8,309 nucleotides of DNA. Source: Actinomycetota bacterium. Lineage in GTDB: Bacteria; Actinomycetota; Actinomycetes; Nanopelagicales; Nanopelagicaceae. The first letter of the stretch is position 1. Every line of letters begins with the position of its first letter. The notes under the pieces are model-generated. The model worked only from the letters and a program-made list of their open reading frames with translations, did no database searches and was not told where the DNA came from. Made by a program: the position numbers and the translations under genes. This document shows, one piece after another, positions 1 to 5,815 of this stretch. The DNA lies in contig WLDY01000025.1 of assembly GCA_009704555.1 (NCBI GenBank), positions 1 through 8,309 on the forward strand, in the 5' to 3' direction.

Positions 1-558
1 AGTCCGAACCTCATCGAGGATCGCTTTCGCCTCTCGATCCTTCTCCCTACCTCGTAGCGCTGGGACGATGCAGAAGGTGCAGGTGTTGTTGCAACCGACT
101 GAGATCGAGACCCATGCCGAGAATGCCGAGTGGCGCCGGGCAGGCAGTGATGAAGGGAAGTGTTCGAGCGCTTCCTTGATCTCGATCTGCGCCTCTCCTT
201 CGATCCGCGCCCGTTCTAGAAGGATTGGTAGAGAGCCGACATTGTGGGTTCCGAAGACAACATCGACATAAGGAGCCCGCTCAAGGATCTTGCCCTGATC
301 CTTCTGCGCCAGACATCCACCGATGGCGATCTGAAGGTTGGGATTGCTCTCTTTCTGTGGAGCTAAGAAACTCAATTGTCCGTAGAGGCGATTATCGGCG
401 TTCTCCCGGACAGCACAAGTGTTGAAGACGATGAGATCGGGATCCTCACCATCGAGAGCCGGGAGATAACCGGCACGATCGAGGGAACCCGCGATGCGCT
501 CGGAGTCATGCGCGTTCATCTGACAACCGAGGGTCTGGATCACATAACGGCGCTTCAT
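1..558 (-). CDS. miaB: tRNA-2-methylthio-N6-dimethylallyladenosine synthase MiaB, N-terminal part (3' end outside window)
   Basis: MiaB is a radical-SAM methylthiotransferase that adds a methylthio group at C2 of the isopentenyl-modified A37 in tRNAs reading UNN codons. Read from the minus strand, 186 codons are present before the window edge. The N-terminal domain holds its three 4Fe-4S cysteines, C12 (TLGCQMN), C48 (NTCAVREN) and C82 (GGCLAQ). The radical-SAM signature CX3CX2C follows at C156, C160 and C163 (VGCNNTCTFC). The C-terminal SAM/TRAM portion lies beyond position 1. The ATG at 558 gives the usual short lead into the first cysteine, and 12 nt separate it from the recX stop. I see no strong Shine-Dalgarno there, so translation may depend on recX read-through. 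recA-recX-miaB order is common in Actinobacteria. The related RimO is less likely given the TLGCQMN and NTCAVREN motifs and this neighbourhood. Confidence 0.95.
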   Translation of the reverse strand, partial: MKRRYVIQTLGCQMNAHDSERIAGSLDRAGYLPALDGEDPDLIVFNTCAVRENADNRLYGQLSFLAPQKESNPNLQIAIGGCLAQKDQGKILERAPYVDVVFGTHNVGSLPILLERARIEGEAQIEIKEALEHFPSSLPARRHSAFSAWVSISVGCNNTCTFCIVPALRGREKDREAKAILDEVRT

Positions 559-570
559 CGTGCCGCGATT

Positions 571-1068
571 CTACAAGTGGGCTTTGACCTCTGTCCGACC
601 GCTCAATTCACGCATCACGGAGGAGATCGTGGTCGATGAGAATCCTCTTCTCATCAATGAGGCATGGAGTCGCCGACGCATTCCCTCATCATCGCTCGAA
701 CCAGGACGCCACTTCTTCTCTGCGTACTTGAGCGCGAGTTGGTACTCGTCATCATCGCTGAGATCCTCGATGACCCAATCGATGATGTTCTGGTCGATCG
801 CGCGTTCCTTCAAACCTTGGATGATGGCGCGCCGTGAGGACTTCCGGCGAGAGCGATCGGCAAAGTCGCGTGCGAAGTCCATATCGTTGAGGTAGCCCAT
901 CTCCTCGAGACGGAGAAGAGTCGCTTCGATGACCTCTGCAGGTGTTCCACGCTTGGTGAGGTGGTCGCGGAGCTGCTTCTTGCTCAGTGAGCGCCTACCG
1001 ATCGCAGCGAGTGCGATGGTAAGCGCTACCGAGTTGGGATCCTCTACGAGTTGATCAGAATTCGACAT
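571..1068 (-). CDS. recX: Regulatory protein RecX
   Basis: RecX binds RecA filaments and limits or modulates their strand-exchange and coprotease activity. The product of about 165 aa is helical and basic, with the typical RecX opening (ALTIALAAIGRRSLSKKQLRDHL), a central 'LRLEEMGYLNDMDFARDFADR' block and a C-terminal 'RRRLHASLMRRGFS' block. These correspond to the tandem three-helix repeats of the family. The frame remains open to an ATG at 1083 (five extra residues, MRRPR), but I prefer the ATG at 1068: a GAGG at 1078-1081 lies 9 nt upstream of it, while nothing resembling a ribosome binding site precedes 1083. With this start the gene overlaps the end of recA by 14 nt, which implies translational coupling. 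RecX would therefore be induced together with RecA from the promoters upstream of recA. Confidence 0.92.
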   Translation of the reverse strand: MSNSDQLVEDPNSVALTIALAAIGRRSLSKKQLRDHLTKRGTPAEVIEATLLRLEEMGYLNDMDFARDFADRSRRKSSRRAIIQGLKERAIDQNIIDWVIEDLSDDDEYQLALKYAEKKWRPGSSDDEGMRRRLHASLMRRGFSSTTISSVMRELSGRTEVKAHL

Positions 1069-2170
1069 CCGCGGTCGCCTCATCGATCGCTGCTACGAGA
1101 GCTGGATCGACGGCGGTCGGTGTGAGTTTGGCCCTGATCTTGGAGTCGATCTCGTTTGCGAGATCTGGGTTATCTACCAAGAACTGACGTGAGTTCTCTT
1201 TTCCTTGACCCAATTGATCGCCTTCATAGGTGAACCAAGCACCAGACTTCTTGACGATACCGAGGTCAACTCCCATATCGAGGAGCGATCCTTCGCGCGA
1301 GATTCCGACTCCGTAGAGGATGTCGAACTCTGCTTGCTTGAATGGTGGGGCCATCTTGTTCTTGACGACCTTGACTCGGGTGCGGTTACCAACGGCTTCT
1401 TGGCCATCCTTGAGAGTCTCTATGCGACGGATATCCATACGAACGGATGCATAGAACTTGAGCGCTTTACCGCCCGTTGTCGTCTCAGGAGAGCCGAAGA
1501 AGACGCCGATCTTGTCACGGAGCTGATTGATGAAGATCGCTGTGGTCTTGGATGAACTGAGAGCGCCGGTGATCTTTCGTAGCGCCTGCGACATGAGTCG
1601 GGCTTGAAGACCCATATGGGAGTCACCCATCTCACCTTCGATCTCAGCGCGAGGCACGAGTGCGGCAACAGAGTCGACGACGATCAAATCAAGAGCGCCT
1701 GATCGGACCAACATGTCCATGATCTCAAGTGCTTGTTCGCCGGTATCTGGTTGTGAGACCAGAAGTGCATCGATATCGATGCCAAGTTTCTTCGCGTATT
1801 CAGGGTCGAAGGCATGCTCTGCATCGATGAATGCTGCAATGCCGCCTTGCTTCTGGACGTTCGCGATCGCGTGCAAAGTGAGCGTCGTCTTACCTGATGA
1901 TTCTGGTCCGAAGATCTCGATGACACGACCGCGTGGAAGACCACCGATGCCGAGTGCGGCATCGAGAGCGATCGATCCAGTCGGGATGACTTCTACGACC
2001 TGGTTCGCGCGCTCGCTCATCTTCATGACCGAGCCCTTGCCGAATTGGCGCTCAATCTGGGCGAGAGCGGTATCGAGTGCCTTGAGGCGCTCTGGGTTCA
2101 CTGGGGCTTTACTTGTTGCGGGTGTTGCTTCTGGCACGCCTTCGCCTGGGCTTTTAGCCTCACGGGGCAT
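1055..2170 (-). CDS. recA: Recombinase RecA
   Basis: RecA is the ATP-dependent strand-exchange protein and the coprotease that triggers LexA self-cleavage. The product is 371 aa. Visible motifs are Walker A GPESSGKTT (residues 88-96), the catalytic glutamate in DAEHA (E118), Walker B LIVVDSVAAL (162-171), loop L1 around EGEMGDSHMG and loop L2 from NQLRDKIGV through SPETTTGGKAL (215-237). The C-terminal DNA-gating region is followed by an acidic tail ending ATADVEF. Before the conserved start of the core there is a Pro/Ala/Glu-rich extension of about 20 residues, longer than in E. coli RecA. There is no intein, unlike M. tuberculosis RecA. In L2 a Phe occupies a position where, from memory, actinobacterial sequences often have Met (GVFFGS against GVMFGS). 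The ATG at 2170 is preceded by GAGG at 2178-2181 with a 7-nt spacer. Confidence 0.98.
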   Translation of the reverse strand: MPREAKSPGEGVPEATPATSKAPVNPERLKALDTALAQIERQFGKGSVMKMSERANQVVEVIPTGSIALDAALGIGGLPRGRVIEIFGPESSGKTTLTLHAIANVQKQGGIAAFIDAEHAFDPEYAKKLGIDIDALLVSQPDTGEQALEIMDMLVRSGALDLIVVDSVAALVPRAEIEGEMGDSHMGLQARLMSQALRKITGALSSSKTTAIFINQLRDKIGVFFGSPETTTGGKALKFYASVRMDIRRIETLKDGQEAVGNRTRVKVVKNKMAPPFKQAEFDILYGVGISREGSLLDMGVDLGIVKKSGAWFTYEGDQLGQGKENSRQFLVDNPDLANEIDSKIRAKLTPTAVDPALVAAIDEATADVEF

Positions 2171-2177
2171 GTTCTTA

Positions 2178-2181
2178 CCTC
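2178..2181 (-). promoter_or_regulatory. Shine-Dalgarno of recA
   Basis: On the minus strand GAGG, within AGAGAGGT, lies 7 nt upstream of the recA ATG. This supports the start that includes the Pro/Ala-rich N-terminal extension over any start further inside the gene. Confidence 0.7.
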
Positions 2182-2208
2182 TCTATCTCCCACTTTGATG
2201 GGCTCAAT

Positions 2209-2222
2209 GGACCTTGCGGTCC
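2209..2222 (-). promoter_or_regulatory. Small GNRA-tetraloop hairpin in the predicted recA 5' leader
   Basis: The minus strand reads GGACC-GCAA-GGTCC, a perfect 5-bp stem capped by a GCAA (GNRA) loop. It lies about 39-52 nt upstream of the recA ATG, inside the transcript expected from the damage promoter at 2235-2257. No U-tract follows, so it is not an intrinsic terminator. A role in mRNA stability or translation is only a guess. Confidence 0.4.
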
Positions 2223-2234
2223 GCACGGATCCAG

Positions 2235-2257
2235 AAGGTACGGAGGACCACCGACGG
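2235..2257 (-). promoter_or_regulatory. PafBC-type (RecA-NDp) DNA-damage promoter of recA
   Basis: On the minus strand GTCGGTG (2249-2255) is followed by exactly 8 nt and then TACCTT (2235-2240). This matches the published actinobacterial LexA-independent damage promoter, TTGTCRGTG-N8-TANNNT, at seven of nine upstream bases (CC replaces the leading TT), with exact spacing and a conforming -10. Transcription would begin near 2228, giving a recA leader of about 58 nt. The motif is known to be used by the activator PafBC. I infer the same use here from the match and from its position in front of recA. Confidence 0.7.
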
Positions 2258-2316
2258 CGAGGGTTAGACCCTTGCGGAAGTGTGGAACCGCTCTGGCTGG
2301 GTACGAGAAGGGTATC

Positions 2317-2330
2317 CGAACATCTGTTCG
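2317..2330 (-). promoter_or_regulatory. LexA-binding SOS box upstream of recA
   Basis: The sequence CGAAC-ATCT-GTTCG is a perfect 5+5 palindrome matching the Gram-positive/actinobacterial LexA operator (CGAAC-N4-GTTCG). Its near edge is 147 nt upstream of the recA ATG. A TANNNT-type -10 on the minus strand (TACCCT, 2309-2314) lies just downstream of the box, so LexA bound there would block a distal recA promoter. No convincing -35 was found. The box is also about 70 nt upstream of the chosen cysD start on the other strand, but an effect on cysD is not implied by the spacing. Confidence 0.85.
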
Positions 2331-2399
2331 AATACGAGGAGCCGAGCCTGGCGAGTCGCGGTGGCGCAGATCGACCCATTGGTTCCTAGGCTTCACCCC

Positions 2400-3305
2400 G
2401 TGTTGAGCTCCGCTGGCATCCTCCGAGAACTCGAGGACGAATCGATCGAGATCCTTCGAGAGACGGCGGCGACCTTCCGCAACCCCGTCCTCCTCTACTC
2501 GATTGGCAAGGACTCGACCGTCATCCTCCATCTCGCGAGGAAGGCCTTCTACCCCGCACCGATCCCCTTCCCATTACTCCATGTCGATTCCACCTGGAAC
2601 TTCAAGGAGATGATCACCTTCCGCGATCACATCGTCGCAAAGCATGGGTTACGACTCATCGCGCACATCAATGAGGACGGGCTCCGAGACGGGATCACTC
2701 CCTTCAGTCACGGAATCTCGGAGTACATCCGCGTGATGAACACTCTCGCTCTCAAGCAAGCGCTCGACAAGTACGAGTTCGATGCTGCGATTGGTGGCTC
2801 GCGTCGCGACGAGGAACGAAGTCGCGCGAAGGAGCGAATCTTCAGTGTCCGCGAACCAGGACATCAATGGAATCCACGGAATCAACGCCCCGAACTCTGG
2901 CGTACCTATAACACCCGGATGACGACTGGACAGACGATGCGAGTCTTTCCGATCTCGGATTGGACCGAGCTCGATATCTGGAACTACATCTGGCAAGAGG
3001 ACATTGAAGTCAATCCGCTCTACTTTGCGAAAGAGCGACCGATGGTTCGCCGTGGCGAACAGTTCATCATGGTCGACGATGAGAGGTATCCGCTTGAGGA
3101 AGGCGAGTCGCCAGAGATGATGATGGTTCGATTCCGAACCCTCGGCTGTTATCCCTTGACTGCGGGTGTGGAGTCGACTGCGACCAACTTAGAAGAGGTG
3201 GTCGAGGAGATCACTGGTGTTCGCTTGAGTGAACGTGCAACGCGCTTGATCGATGGCGATAAAGAGGATTCGATGGAGAAGAAGAAGCGCGAGGGCTACT
3301 TCTAG
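2400..3305 (+). CDS. cysD: Sulfate adenylyltransferase subunit 2 (CysD)
   Basis: CysD is the catalytic ATP-pyrophosphatase subunit of heterodimeric ATP sulfurylase, which makes adenosine 5'-phosphosulfate (APS) from ATP and sulfate. CysN is its GTPase partner. The protein begins with an ILRELEDESIEILRE helix, then the PP-loop SIGKDS (residues 34-39 from the chosen start), then LLHVDSTW, GGSRRDEERSRAKERIFS, NQRPELWRTYN and FPISDWTELDIWNYIW, all characteristic of CysD. It ends EKKKREGYF. The frame is open upstream to 2280, but those residues do not look like CysD and would cover the SOS box. GTG at 2400 gives 301 aa, matching the usual length; TTG 2403 and GTG 2361 are alternatives. No strong ribosome binding site is visible; a TAGGCT at 2387-2392 could be the -10 of a nearly leaderless transcript. 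Unusually, cysN is not adjacent: recA is divergent upstream and a convergent gene follows at once. Confidence 0.93.
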   Translation: MLSSAGILRELEDESIEILRETAATFRNPVLLYSIGKDSTVILHLARKAFYPAPIPFPLLHVDSTWNFKEMITFRDHIVAKHGLRLIAHINEDGLRDGITPFSHGISEYIRVMNTLALKQALDKYEFDAAIGGSRRDEERSRAKERIFSVREPGHQWNPRNQRPELWRTYNTRMTTGQTMRVFPISDWTELDIWNYIWQEDIEVNPLYFAKERPMVRRGEQFIMVDDERYPLEEGESPEMMMVRFRTLGCYPLTAGVESTATNLEEVVEEITGVRLSERATRLIDGDKEDSMEKKKREGYF

Positions 3306-3652
3306 ACTGTAAAACCCTTGGCGCCCAGCAATTCAATGTTCTCCGCTGACGCTGGGATGATCCAACGCTCGAACTTCTCACCTTTGAACTCCAGGACAAG
3401 TACCGGATTCCGGCGATAGATGACGCAGAAGTCCTTGCCGCGCAGACGTCTCATGGTGCCGAGCATGATGAGGAAGGGAAACCCGGTCCCTGGAGCACGA
3501 ACTCCGCGTAGGACCTCGCTCGTCCACGGATGCTCGCGCCTAGAGACTGCAGACAAGTTGGCAAGTGAGGCCACCGGATCGCGCGCGAAGGCGCCAAGGT
3601 TCTCGATCCAAGAGAGGTCGTAGCGAATTCGCTCGCCATCAACTTTCAGCAT
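3302..3652 (-). CDS. Small conserved-looking protein of unknown function
   Basis: This 116-aa soluble protein has no signal peptide, transmembrane segment or cysteine motif. I do not recognise a named domain. The middle (VRAPGTGFPFLIMLGTMRRLRGKDFCVIYRR) and end (PVLVLEFKGEKFERWIIPASAENIELLGAKG) alternate short hydrophobic stretches with charged turns, as in a small beta-sandwich or PH-like barrel. From memory, short actinobacterial proteins with an 'APGT...GT...GKDF' pattern exist and are usually left as hypothetical. The start at 3652 is 9 nt after the stop of the DsbA-like gene, with no clear ribosome binding site, so it is probably translated by coupling as the last gene of the leuA-recO-uppS block. 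Its stop overlaps the cysD stop on the opposite strand. Orientation, length and operon position support a real gene; the function is unknown. Confidence 0.7.
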   Translation of the reverse strand: MLKVDGERIRYDLSWIENLGAFARDPVASLANLSAVSRREHPWTSEVLRGVRAPGTGFPFLIMLGTMRRLRGKDFCVIYRRNPVLVLEFKGEKFERWIIPASAENIELLGAKGFTV

Positions 3653-3661
3653 TGCCGAGAA

Positions 3662-4267
3662 TCAGTCGAAGATTGGACCGACGGTTCGCGAGCGCTTGAT
3701 CTCGAAGAAGCCGGGATAAGAAGCGACATTGACCACGCCATCCCAAAGTTTCCCAGCAGCCTCACCTTTTGGTGCTGGTGAGATGACCGGACCGAAGAAT
3801 GCGAAGTCACCGACTTTGATCAATGGCGTGCCGACATCGTTTCCTACGAGAGAGATCCCTCGCTCATGGCTTTCGATGATGGCATCGTTCCAAGATTCGT
3901 TATCCATCTCTGCTGCGAGTGACTTATCTAATCCCACTTCGACGAGCGCTTCTTCAAGGAGCTCGGCTCCGATATCCATCTTCTTCAAGTGGATCCTGGT
4001 GCCGATGGCGGTATAGAGCGGCAGCACATATTCCTGACCGTGCTTCGTCTTTGCGGCCATGATGACTCGCGTCGTGCGCCAAGACCGTGGGAAATTCGCT
4101 CGGTACTTCTCATCGGTGGTGTTCCTATTGAGGTGCGCAAGCGAGAAGATGTTGAAGGTGACATCAACGTCACGGACCTTCTCTACCTCGAGGATCCACC
4201 TGGATGTCATCCATGCCCATGGGCAGATCGGGTCGAACCAGAACTCCGCCGTCGTCTTAGTCGTCAT
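3662..4267 (-). CDS. DsbA-family oxidoreductase, Rv2466c-like (mycothiol-dependent reductase type)
   Basis: This 201-aa cytoplasmic protein (no signal peptide) has a thioredoxin fold with the helical insertion of the DsbA/FrnE class. It matches M. tuberculosis Rv2466c (a mycothiol-dependent reductase, Mrx-2 type) along its whole length: EFWFDPICPW, WMTSRWILEVEKVRDV, IGTRIH, GNDVGTPLIKV, FFGPVISPAPKGEAAGKLWD and the ending ASYPGFFEIKRSRTVGPIFD. The GTP segment provides the cis-proline. The active site reads C15-P-W-A18, so the second, resolving cysteine of CPWC is alanine (GCA codon), and C15 is the only cysteine in the protein. A monothiol mechanism using mycothiol is therefore expected. Such CPWA members are, to my recollection, found in other Actinobacteria. 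Its ATG overlaps the uppS stop (ATGA, 4264-4267), so the two are translationally coupled. Substrate unknown. Confidence 0.88.
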   Translation of the reverse strand: MTTKTTAEFWFDPICPWAWMTSRWILEVEKVRDVDVTFNIFSLAHLNRNTTDEKYRANFPRSWRTTRVIMAAKTKHGQEYVLPLYTAIGTRIHLKKMDIGAELLEEALVEVGLDKSLAAEMDNESWNDAIIESHERGISLVGNDVGTPLIKVGDFAFFGPVISPAPKGEAAGKLWDGVVNVASYPGFFEIKRSRTVGPIFD

Positions 4268-5025
4268 TGTGCGCCTCCAAATCGTCGTTCACGTTCCGCG
4301 TAAGTCTCGATCGCTTTCCATAACGTCAGGCGATCGACATCTGGCCAGAGTACATCCATGAAGACCATCTCCGCATATGCCGATTGCCACATCAAGAAGT
4401 TGCTGGTCCGCTGTTCGCCTGAAGAACGGAAGAAGAGGTCGACATCGTTCATCTTCGGTTCATCAAGGTAACGAGCAAAGAGCTTCTCGGTGATCGCATC
4501 TGGTTTGATTCGTTTCTTCGCAACATCCTCTGCGATCTTCTTCGTTGCGTCCACGATCTCCGCTCGCCCGCCGTAATTGATGCACATATTGAGCGTCATG
4601 ACAGGGTTTCGTTTGGTCAGCCGCTCTGCCTCCTCGAGCTCTTTGACCACACTTGCCCAAAGTCGGGCACGCCTTCCGACCCAACGGATCTTGATCCCAC
4701 GGGCATGCATCTCATCACGCCTCTTGCGGATCACATCGCGATTGAAACTCATCAGGAATCGGACCTCTTCGGGACTCCTGCGCCAGTTCTCCGTCGAGAA
4801 GGCGAAGACGCTCATCTCCTTCAAGCCGATCTCAAGCGCTCCTTCCACGACATCGAAGAGTGCACGTTCTCCCGCCTCATGGCCTTTGGTTCGCGCCATG
4901 CCTCGCTGCTTAGCCCAGCGACCATTACCGTCCATGACGATGGCGACATGCTTTGGAAGGGCTTCGGATTTCATTCTGGGTGGCTTAGCACCACTTGGGT
5001 GCGGCGTCGGCTTCTGAAACTTCAT
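4264..5025 (-). CDS. uppS: Isoprenyl transferase (undecaprenyl/decaprenyl diphosphate synthase)
   Basis: This is a cis-prenyltransferase that condenses isopentenyl diphosphate units onto an allylic primer to make the polyprenyl diphosphate carrier used in cell-wall synthesis. The product is 253 aa. The catalytic block HVAIVMDGNGRWA (residues 26-38, with the metal-binding Asp at 32) is followed by the GHEAG motif, FAFSTENW (74-81), NMCINYGGRAEI and the C-terminal DLFFRSSGEQRTSNFLMWQSAYAE, which binds the homoallylic substrate. The first 25 residues are a basic, proline-rich extension, common in actinobacterial members. Chain length (C50 or C55) and primer cannot be read from sequence alone. 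Mycobacteria have two such enzymes (decaprenyl and Z-farnesyl synthases); position next to recO matches Rv2361c, the decaprenyl enzyme. It overlaps recO by ATGA (5022-5025) and the DsbA-like gene in the same way. Confidence 0.95.
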   Translation of the reverse strand: MKFQKPTPHPSGAKPPRMKSEALPKHVAIVMDGNGRWAKQRGMARTKGHEAGERALFDVVEGALEIGLKEMSVFAFSTENWRRSPEEVRFLMSFNRDVIRKRRDEMHARGIKIRWVGRRARLWASVVKELEEAERLTKRNPVMTLNMCINYGGRAEIVDATKKIAEDVAKKRIKPDAITEKLFARYLDEPKMNDVDLFFRSSGEQRTSNFLMWQSAYAEMVFMDVLWPDVDRLTLWKAIETYAERERRFGGAQ

Positions 5026-5780
5026 ACTGCTTTCACGCTCTCCTCAGAGACGGTGCGATCGACGAAGGGCAAGGACCTAAGCCCTCGCTCTACATGCCAT
5101 TGTAAATATGCAGCGACCAATCCTGAAGCCTCTCTCCTGTTGCGGAGTTCACTCGAGATCGCCCGCTCCCAATTCCCACTCAGGAGATCGCCCATCAGTT
5201 CCAGAGTCTTCTCCTCCGGCGTCGCAGAGGCAGATGGCTTGCACTGCGCGCAGACCGAGCCCCCGCCGACGAGAGAGAAGAAACGATGCGGACCTGGAGC
5301 GTTGCAGATCGAACAATCGTGAGTCGACGGTGCGAACCCTGCGACAGCAAGCGAACGTAAGAGATAAGCATCCAAGATCAGAAGTGAGTCATAACTCTCA
5401 TGTGCCAGTGACTTGAGGGCCCCGGCCACCAGTTGGAAGTGTTGTCGCACTGGCTCACGTTCGTTGGTGGTGAACCGTTCTGCTGCCTCAACGATCGCGT
5501 GGGCGACGGTCCACTTCTGATAATCATGTGAGATCGCGTCACCGTAGTTCTCGATGCCCTCGACCTGCGTGATCACATCGAGGCTCTTGCCGACATAGAA
5601 CTGTGCATCGATATGACTTGCTATCTCAAGGCGAGCGCCGAACTTCGATTTAGTCCTTCTTACGCCCTTTGCCACCGCACGGAATCGACCATGATCACGT
5701 GAAAGCAGGGTGATGATCCGGTCGGCTTCACCGAGCTTATGGGTGCGTAGGACGATCGCCTGATCGCGATAGAGGGCCAC
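5022..5780 (-). CDS. recO: DNA repair protein RecO
   Basis: RecO is the recombination mediator that, with RecR (and RecF), loads RecA onto SSB-coated single-stranded DNA and anneals strands. The 252-aa product starts with the OB-fold motif LYRDQAIVLRTHKLGEADRIITLL and KGVRRTKSKFGARLE. It continues with a helical domain and a zinc finger, C156-X2-C159 and C177-X2-C180. The start is GTG at 5780; the N-terminus aligns with family starts, so no earlier start is needed. The spacer to the leuA stop is 35 nt. The nearest purine-rich ribosome-binding-like stretch (GAGGGAG) is about 19 nt from the GTG, further than usual, so initiation may be weak. The end overlaps uppS by ATGA. RecO and RecA act in the same pathway, but in this window they belong to different transcription units. 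Confidence 0.95.
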   Translation of the reverse strand: MALYRDQAIVLRTHKLGEADRIITLLSRDHGRFRAVAKGVRRTKSKFGARLEIASHIDAQFYVGKSLDVITQVEGIENYGDAISHDYQKWTVAHAIVEAAERFTTNEREPVRQHFQLVAGALKSLAHESYDSLLILDAYLLRSLAVAGFAPSTHDCSICNAPGPHRFFSLVGGGSVCAQCKPSASATPEEKTLELMGDLLSGNWERAISSELRNRREASGLVAAYLQWHVERGLRSLPFVDRTVSEESVKAV

Positions 5781-5815
5781 GGAGGAAAGAGTAGTTCGGC
5801 TCCCTCACGAAACCG

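Noticed and set aside
1069..1083. Start of recX at the ATG at 1083
   Set aside because: No ribosome binding site precedes it, whereas GAGG lies 9 nt before the ATG at 1068. The difference is only five residues and not certain.
1205..1555. Plus-strand open frame inside recA
   Set aside because: It lies opposite the most conserved part of recA and looks like a codon-usage shadow.
2209..2222. Hairpin GGACC-GCAA-GGTCC as a transcription terminator
   Set aside because: The stem is short and no U-tract follows on either strand.
2280..2399. Upstream extension of the cysD frame to an ATG-like start at 2280
   Set aside because: The extra 40 residues do not resemble CysD, they would cover the SOS box region, and GTG 2400 gives the usual family length.
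2171..2399. SAM or other sulfur-responsive riboswitch for cysD
   Set aside because: No recognisable riboswitch core on the plus strand; the structured elements in the interval belong to the recA side.
4705..5322. Plus-strand open frame of 205 codons
   Set aside because: It is antisense to uppS and recO, both clearly real; its translation is low-complexity Ser/Arg/Leu-rich with no recognisable motif.
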